The notes under the pieces are model-generated. The model made no database searches and had not been told where the DNA came from. It was given only the letters and a program-made list of their open reading frames with translations. From JANJWP01 sp964482035 (GTDB lineage Bacteria; Patescibacteriota; Gracilibacteria; BD1-5; UBA2023), in contig CAYZVC010000001.1 of the NCBI GenBank assembly GCA_964482035.1, positions 719,638 through 783,637 on the forward strand: a DNA stretch of 64,000 nucleotides, written 5' to 3'. The translations under genes and the position numbers were made by a program. This document shows positions 60,690-64,000 of the stretch, one piece after another (positions within the stretch are counted from its first letter, which is position 1; every line of letters begins with the position of its first letter).

Positions 60690-61872
60690 ACGGAACGGTT
60701 CCCGGAATTTTCGCAATACGGTCGAGGAAGGCGTTGAACGCGTCGCGTACCGGATATTCCTCCGGGAGCGTTCCCGAGAACTCCTTTTCGAGGAATTTGT
60801 TCACGTAGGCGTCGTATATGGCGGAATTCTCGCCGTAATAGAAGGTGACTTTCTCTTTGAGGGATTCCGGTGAGTCTTCGAGGATCGAGGCGATCTTCAC
60901 CTTTTCGCGCTTGTCGAGGAAGAAATCTTCCATCACGACCATGTTCGGGTAGACGTTGCCGTCGGAATCGACGACGAGTTCGCTCTTGAAGAGGTGTACG
61001 GCGTCGGACGAACGGAGGTTTTCGAACGTCAGTTCGAGTTCGCGGGAAGCGAGCGAGGATTCGATGGCGGAAAATCCGGCATTCAGCACGTCGACGTGCC
61101 CGGGCTTCCAACCTTCCACGTACGATGCCGGCAAGAGGTTGATATTGGCTCAGCCGAGTCCCGCGACGTATCGGAGGTTCTTCTCGAAACGGTCGGCGGT
61201 TTCCGGTTGGAACACGAGGTTGATCTGGTGTTCGATGCCACGGGCGAGCATTTCGCGGATCTTGCCGTAGAGCAGTGCGGTCTTATCGAGAGAAATCCCG
61301 CGGGTAAGGGAATGCGAATACGGGTCGCCGTTGCAGCTGACGATGAGTTTGACGCGGTATTTCACGCAAAAATCGAAGAAGGCGGAGTCCGCCATGAGGA
61401 GGTTCGTGTTGACGACGAAGCGGATGGGGGGATGGGCGGGGGATGGGGTCGTACCGGGAATGTCGGATTCGTCCCGCCTCCTGTCGGTTCCGAATGTCGG
61501 CGATCCGAATCCGACATTCCCGACCTCCATACCCGCCAATTCCAAAGTGCGGTCCAAACCCGGCATCCCAATCTCTGAACTTGCCGAGGTCTTGGCATGA
61601 GCGGAATTCGAACCAAGACTCCGCCCTCCAGTACGAACCGCCTCATCGATCGCCTCGACCATCCTCATGACGACGGCCTTGCGCATCAGGGGTTCGCCGC
61701 CAAAAAACCGGAGTTCGTAGTCGCCGGACGCCTGCGCGAGCGAGAGGATTTTTTCCACCGTCCCGTCGCCTTTCGTGAAACCGTTGAACGCGTTCACGTC
61801 GAAATCCCTCGTATGCACGTGGCAGTACGTGCACGAGTCGGTATTGCAGAAGCGCGTAACGACGATAACCAT
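60679..61872 (-). CDS. HXS-associated radical-SAM protein (HxsC-like) with an in-frame palindromic insert
   Basis: A 397-aa radical-SAM protein. VIVVTRFCNTDSCTYCHVH gives C9, C14, C17 (C-x4-C-x2-C, one residue longer than usual), then LRFFGGEPLMRKAVVMRMVE. Residues about 80-149 are a low-complexity insert containing the palindromic repeat, after which the fold resumes at RFVVNTNLLMADSAFFDFC, LIVSCNGDPYSHSLTRGI and INLVFQPE. TGA at about 61149 is Gly in LGGANINLLP. The end has VDSDGNVYPNMVVMEDFFLD but no SPASM Cys cluster. Divergent from hxsD2-hxsB2 across a 90-bp gap, which argues for an HxsC-like job. Confidence 0.7.
61456..61521. repeat. Palindromic element, copy 1 (inside the HxsC-like gene)
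   Basis: Perfect 16-bp inverted repeat: 61456-61471 pairs with 61506-61521. It encloses a 34-nt loop with the 24-nt core at 61479-61502 (CCTGTCGGTTCCGAATGTCG within it). Length 66 nt, so the reading frame is kept. The core is identical to copy 2; the stems are unrelated. Confidence 0.85.
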
Positions 61873-61890
61873 GCCGAAAAAAGAAAAACG

Positions 61891-61918
61891 TTGCCCGGAA
61901 CGGCGAAAGCGGTATCAT
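61891..61918 (+). promoter_or_regulatory. Promoter of hxsD2-hxsB2
   Basis: TTGCCC (61891-61896), 16-nt spacer, TATCAT (61913-61918); start near 61925, leader about 38 nt. Confidence 0.65.
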
Positions 61919-61962
61919 GCGCCATCCCGGGAATTACCGCGGGCATAGTACCTCGAAAACCT

Positions 61963-62235
61963 ATGAAAAAAACCCTTTCTTTCCCGAAATGACTCGCGAG
62001 CAAGCAGGCGGTGCTCTATTGCCTCCAGCTCCACTTGGCGGAAGGCGAATACGAACTCTCCGAAACTCCGGAAGCGTTCGTCATCGAACTTTCGGACATC
62101 TCCGACGAGGAAGCGAAGAAATTCAGAAACGAGGTCCTCTTCAACGAGCTCCGTTTCGAAATCGCGGAACGCAATAAGGACATGCGCCGCGACATTATCG
62201 CCAAAGCCCTCGGTGGAGCGAACTATGGAAAATAA
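61963..62235 (+). CDS. HxsD-like protein
   Basis: A 90-aa protein with one TGA-Gly at codon 10 (KGLASKQAV). LASKQAVLYCLQLHLAEG, EAFVIELSDISDEEAKKF and RNEVLFNELRFEIAERNKDM followed by RRDIIAKAL match the HxsD plan, especially the C-terminal helix. A C-terminal GGANYGK tail is extra. It overlaps hxsB2 by 11 nt, so translational coupling is likely. Confidence 0.68.
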
Positions 62236-63712
62236 TATCGAACTCGCCGAGGGGCTCCCGTTCTTTCGGGTAAACCGGATTCCGGACACCGACCACGTCG
62301 TCGTTACCAACGCGTCGGGCGGGTTCGTCGTCATTCCTCAAAAAGAATTCGACGCCTACGCGAACGGAAGCCTCGACCCGGTTTCCGACGCGTACAAAAA
62401 ACTCCAGAAAAAGGGGTTTTTCAAAGACGACGGCTACGTCGAACGCATGGCCGAGGAATACCGGCACCGCATGGGCATCAACTTCATCGGCCCCACGCTC
62501 CACATCGTCGTCATGACGAAGGGATGCAACCACCAATGCCTCTATTGCCACGCTTCCGCGCAGTACGAAGAGGATCCGAACAACGAAAACGGGCTCGCGC
62601 TCGAATGGGGAACGGCCGAAAAGATCGTCGACACGATTTTCCAATCTCCCGCGCCGGCGTTCACCATCGAATTCCAGGGTGGCGAACCGCTCCTCAACTG
62701 GGCGACGCTCAAGCACCTCATCGAGTACGCGGAGAAAAAGAACGAAACGTTGAAAAAGCACGTATCGTACGCCATCGTTTCCAACCTCTCGCTCCTCACG
62801 GAAGAACTTCTCGCCGAAATGGCCGAGTTCCCCACCCTTTCCATAGCCACGTCGCTCGACGGTCCGAAAGAGGTGCACAACTTCAACCGTCTTCTCGTCA
62901 CTAAGACCGAAAAGCTCCCGAGTTTCCAAACGCTCGAAGAGAAGATCAAGATGATCCGCGCGTTCGAAATGCGCGAAAAGCGGAGCCTCCTGCACGGTGC
63001 CATGGGCGTCGTGACGAAGAAGACGCTCTCGTATCCGCGCCAATTGGTGGATACGTACCTCGAACTCGGGTTCGATTACATCTTCTTAAAAAAGCTCAAT
63101 TCCATCGGTTTCGCCGAACGCACTTCGAACGTGCTCGGATATACGTTCCCGGATTTGAAAAAATTCTATCTCGAATACCTCGGATACCTCATCGAGCTCT
63201 CCGAGAAAGGCAAGTTCGTGAAGGACGGGTTCGTCGATACGGTACTCCAGAAGATTTTCCACCCGGACCAGATCAACTTCATGGACCTCCGCAGCCCCTG
63301 CGGCGCGGGTATCGGACAGATCGCCTACGACTACACCGGAAAGATCTACACCTGCGACGAAGGCCGCATGATCGACGACGACGTTTTCCTTATCGGGCAC
63401 GCCGGTGACGATCTCGAAAAGGTCGTACAGAACGAATCGGTAGGAATGATGATGGACGCGTCGACGGTGGAAAGCCTACCGTGCGACGTATGCGCCTACG
63501 CCCCGTATTGCGGCGTATGTCCCATCGAATCGTACCAGCAGCACGGAAACATCTATACCAACCAGGTATTCGACACGCACTGCGCGTTCTTCATGTTCCT
63601 CTTCGACTACGTCTTCGCGGCGTTCGCGGACAAGGAATCCCGCGAATACGCCTATATCCGCCAATACGTGGGCGGCGAGGAAGCGCCGACGCTCAAAACT
63701 ACGAGGCAATAA
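62225..63712 (+). CDS. hxsB: His-Xaa-Ser system radical-SAM maturase HxsB (copy 2)
   Basis: A 495-aa radical-SAM/SPASM maturase. FFRVNRIPDTDHVVVTNASG at the start; CNHQCLYC at residues 101-108; IEFQGGEPLLNWATLKHLIE; SIATSLDGPKEVHNFNRLL. The SPASM part is complete: SPCGAGIGQIAYDYTGKIYT followed by CDEGRM, then CDVCAYAPYCGVCPIESYQQ and a final DTHCAFF. No TGA. It starts at ATG 62225, inside hxsD2. Compared with copy 1 this one keeps every auxiliary-cluster Cys and is probably the canonical HxsB. A terminator follows directly. Confidence 0.9.
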   Translation: MENNIELAEGLPFFRVNRIPDTDHVVVTNASGGFVVIPQKEFDAYANGSLDPVSDAYKKLQKKGFFKDDGYVERMAEEYRHRMGINFIGPTLHIVVMTKGCNHQCLYCHASAQYEEDPNNENGLALEWGTAEKIVDTIFQSPAPAFTIEFQGGEPLLNWATLKHLIEYAEKKNETLKKHVSYAIVSNLSLLTEELLAEMAEFPTLSIATSLDGPKEVHNFNRLLVTKTEKLPSFQTLEEKIKMIRAFEMREKRSLLHGAMGVVTKKTLSYPRQLVDTYLELGFDYIFLKKLNSIGFAERTSNVLGYTFPDLKKFYLEYLGYLIELSEKGKFVKDGFVDTVLQKIFHPDQINFMDLRSPCGAGIGQIAYDYTGKIYTCDEGRMIDDDVFLIGHAGDDLEKVVQNESVGMMMDASTVESLPCDVCAYAPYCGVCPIESYQQHGNIYTNQVFDTHCAFFMFLFDYVFAAFADKESREYAYIRQYVGGEEAPTLKTTRQ

Positions 63713-63713
63713 T

Positions 63714-63745
63714 GAAAAATCCCCCCGAACTGGGGGATTTTTTTT
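63714..63745 (+). terminator. Terminator after hxsB2
   Basis: ATCCCCC / GGGGGAT stem with loop CGAACT, preceded by A's and followed by TTTTTTTT. Confidence 0.9.
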
Positions 63746-63787
63746 ACGGAATATGCGAGCATGTCGAACATTCCCTTTGGAAAATGA

Positions 63788-63852
63788 CGGATATGCGGGG
63801 TCGGCGCGCCGACATTCGGAACCGACAGGAAGCAAGCCGACCCGCATATCCG
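63788..63852. repeat. Palindromic element, copy 2
   Basis: Inverted arms CGGATATGCGGGGTCGGC (63788-63805) and GCCGACCCGCATATCCG (63836-63852), one bulged G. The 24-nt core at 63807-63830 is the reverse complement of the core at 61479-61502, base for base. It lies in the 229-bp space between the hxsB2 terminator and the next gene. Confidence 0.85.
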
Positions 63853-63895
63853 CCGTCCAGGGACCTAAATTGAGAAGGAATCACGCATTTTCCAC

Positions 63896-63923
63896 GAAAA
63901 AACCGCCTTCGGGCGGTTTTTTC
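63896..63923. terminator. Bidirectional terminator
   Basis: AACCGCC-TTCG-GGCGGTT stem with A's before and TTTTTT after. It serves the minus-strand gene entering from the right edge. Confidence 0.85.
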
Positions 63924-63941
63924 TTTGAGATCGATTTGGCT

Positions 63942-64000
63942 TTAACATCCGACGCACCGGAAGGTCACGGCCTTTCCGTCCTTTGGGGAAAAAAATTCAA
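63942..64000 (-). CDS. C-terminal end of a gene entering from the right edge
   Basis: Only about 18 codons are visible, ending FFSPKDGKAVTFRCVGC then TAA, followed by a terminator. The CVGC end hints at a zinc-ribbon tail. Too short to name. Confidence 0.45.
   Translation of the reverse strand, partial: EFFSPKDGKAVTFRCVGC

Noticed and set aside
61590..61630. tRNA-like GGTTCGAATTCC on the minus strand in the HxsC-like insert
   Set aside because: No T-stem pairing and no other tRNA arms could be found.

Overview
This window reads correctly only if TGA is translated as glycine (NCBI translation table 25), the code of Gracilibacteria (BD1-5) and Absconditabacteria (SR1). Under the standard code more than half of the genes break at TGA. 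Read as Gly, the pieces rejoin in one frame, and many of the TGA codons fall where the family has a conserved Gly: the RadA KDGAIxGP loop, both glycines of motif I in a methyltransferase, the LGLPGES motif of a radical-SAM protein, TldE, PQQ-propeller repeats and class II photolyase. Every real gene but one ends in TAA or TAG. By eye the DNA is above 50% GC, higher than I would expect for a code-25 lineage. Most starts lack a Shine-Dalgarno. Promoters follow a tight TTGAnn-N16-TAnnnT pattern. I read it as a Gracilibacteria-like chromosome fragment with a rich cell-surface repertoire.

Layout. 0-3.5 kb (minus): secE-nusG-(membrane protein)-greA-PAP2-like-rlmN. 3.6-9.1 kb (plus): a Cys-cluster protein, an unknown, then two tandem pilin-like LamG proteins sharing a 559-bp near-identical block. 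9.2-13.9 kb (minus): three EamA/DMT permease paralogs, a coiled-coil protein and a class II CPD photolyase. 14-15.3 kb (plus): radA. 15.3-26 kb (minus): tldD-dnaX-AI-2E permease-CYTH-like-AEC permease-a chorismatase-like/PEP-synthase fusion-an FG-GAP protein. 26-28.1 kb (plus): tldE and a membrane protein with a His/Asp tail. 28.1-46 kb (mostly minus): envelope and surface genes (a possible prepilin-peptidase relative, Cys-repeat lipoproteins, a second FG-GAP protein, rhodanese, a 1,480-aa Ig-like surface protein), an asparagine-synthetase-like ligase, a PRTase-propeller fusion and a small Ser/Gly/His protein with His-Xaa-Ser triplets. A Na+/solute symporter at 36.8-38.2 kb is the only gene with a TGA stop and looks foreign.

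46-64 kb is a dense peptide-modification-like region. It holds five radical-SAM genes and a HemN/HemW-like one, including two HxsB-type maturases, three HxsD-like small proteins, an HxsC-like enzyme, two B12-type enzymes, an AsnB-like ligase, two methyltransferases, a cupin and a pair of U32-family proteins. I infer one or more His-Xaa-Ser (HXS) RiPP-like systems in this organism, expanded with lasso-cyclase-like ligases. The best precursor candidate is the 101-aa protein at 36.3-36.6 kb.

A palindromic element with a conserved 24-nt core and non-homologous stems occurs twice, once in frame inside the HxsC-like gene. With TGA read as Gly, no stretch longer than 300 bases lacks a gene. I saw no tRNA, rRNA, CRISPR array or transposase.
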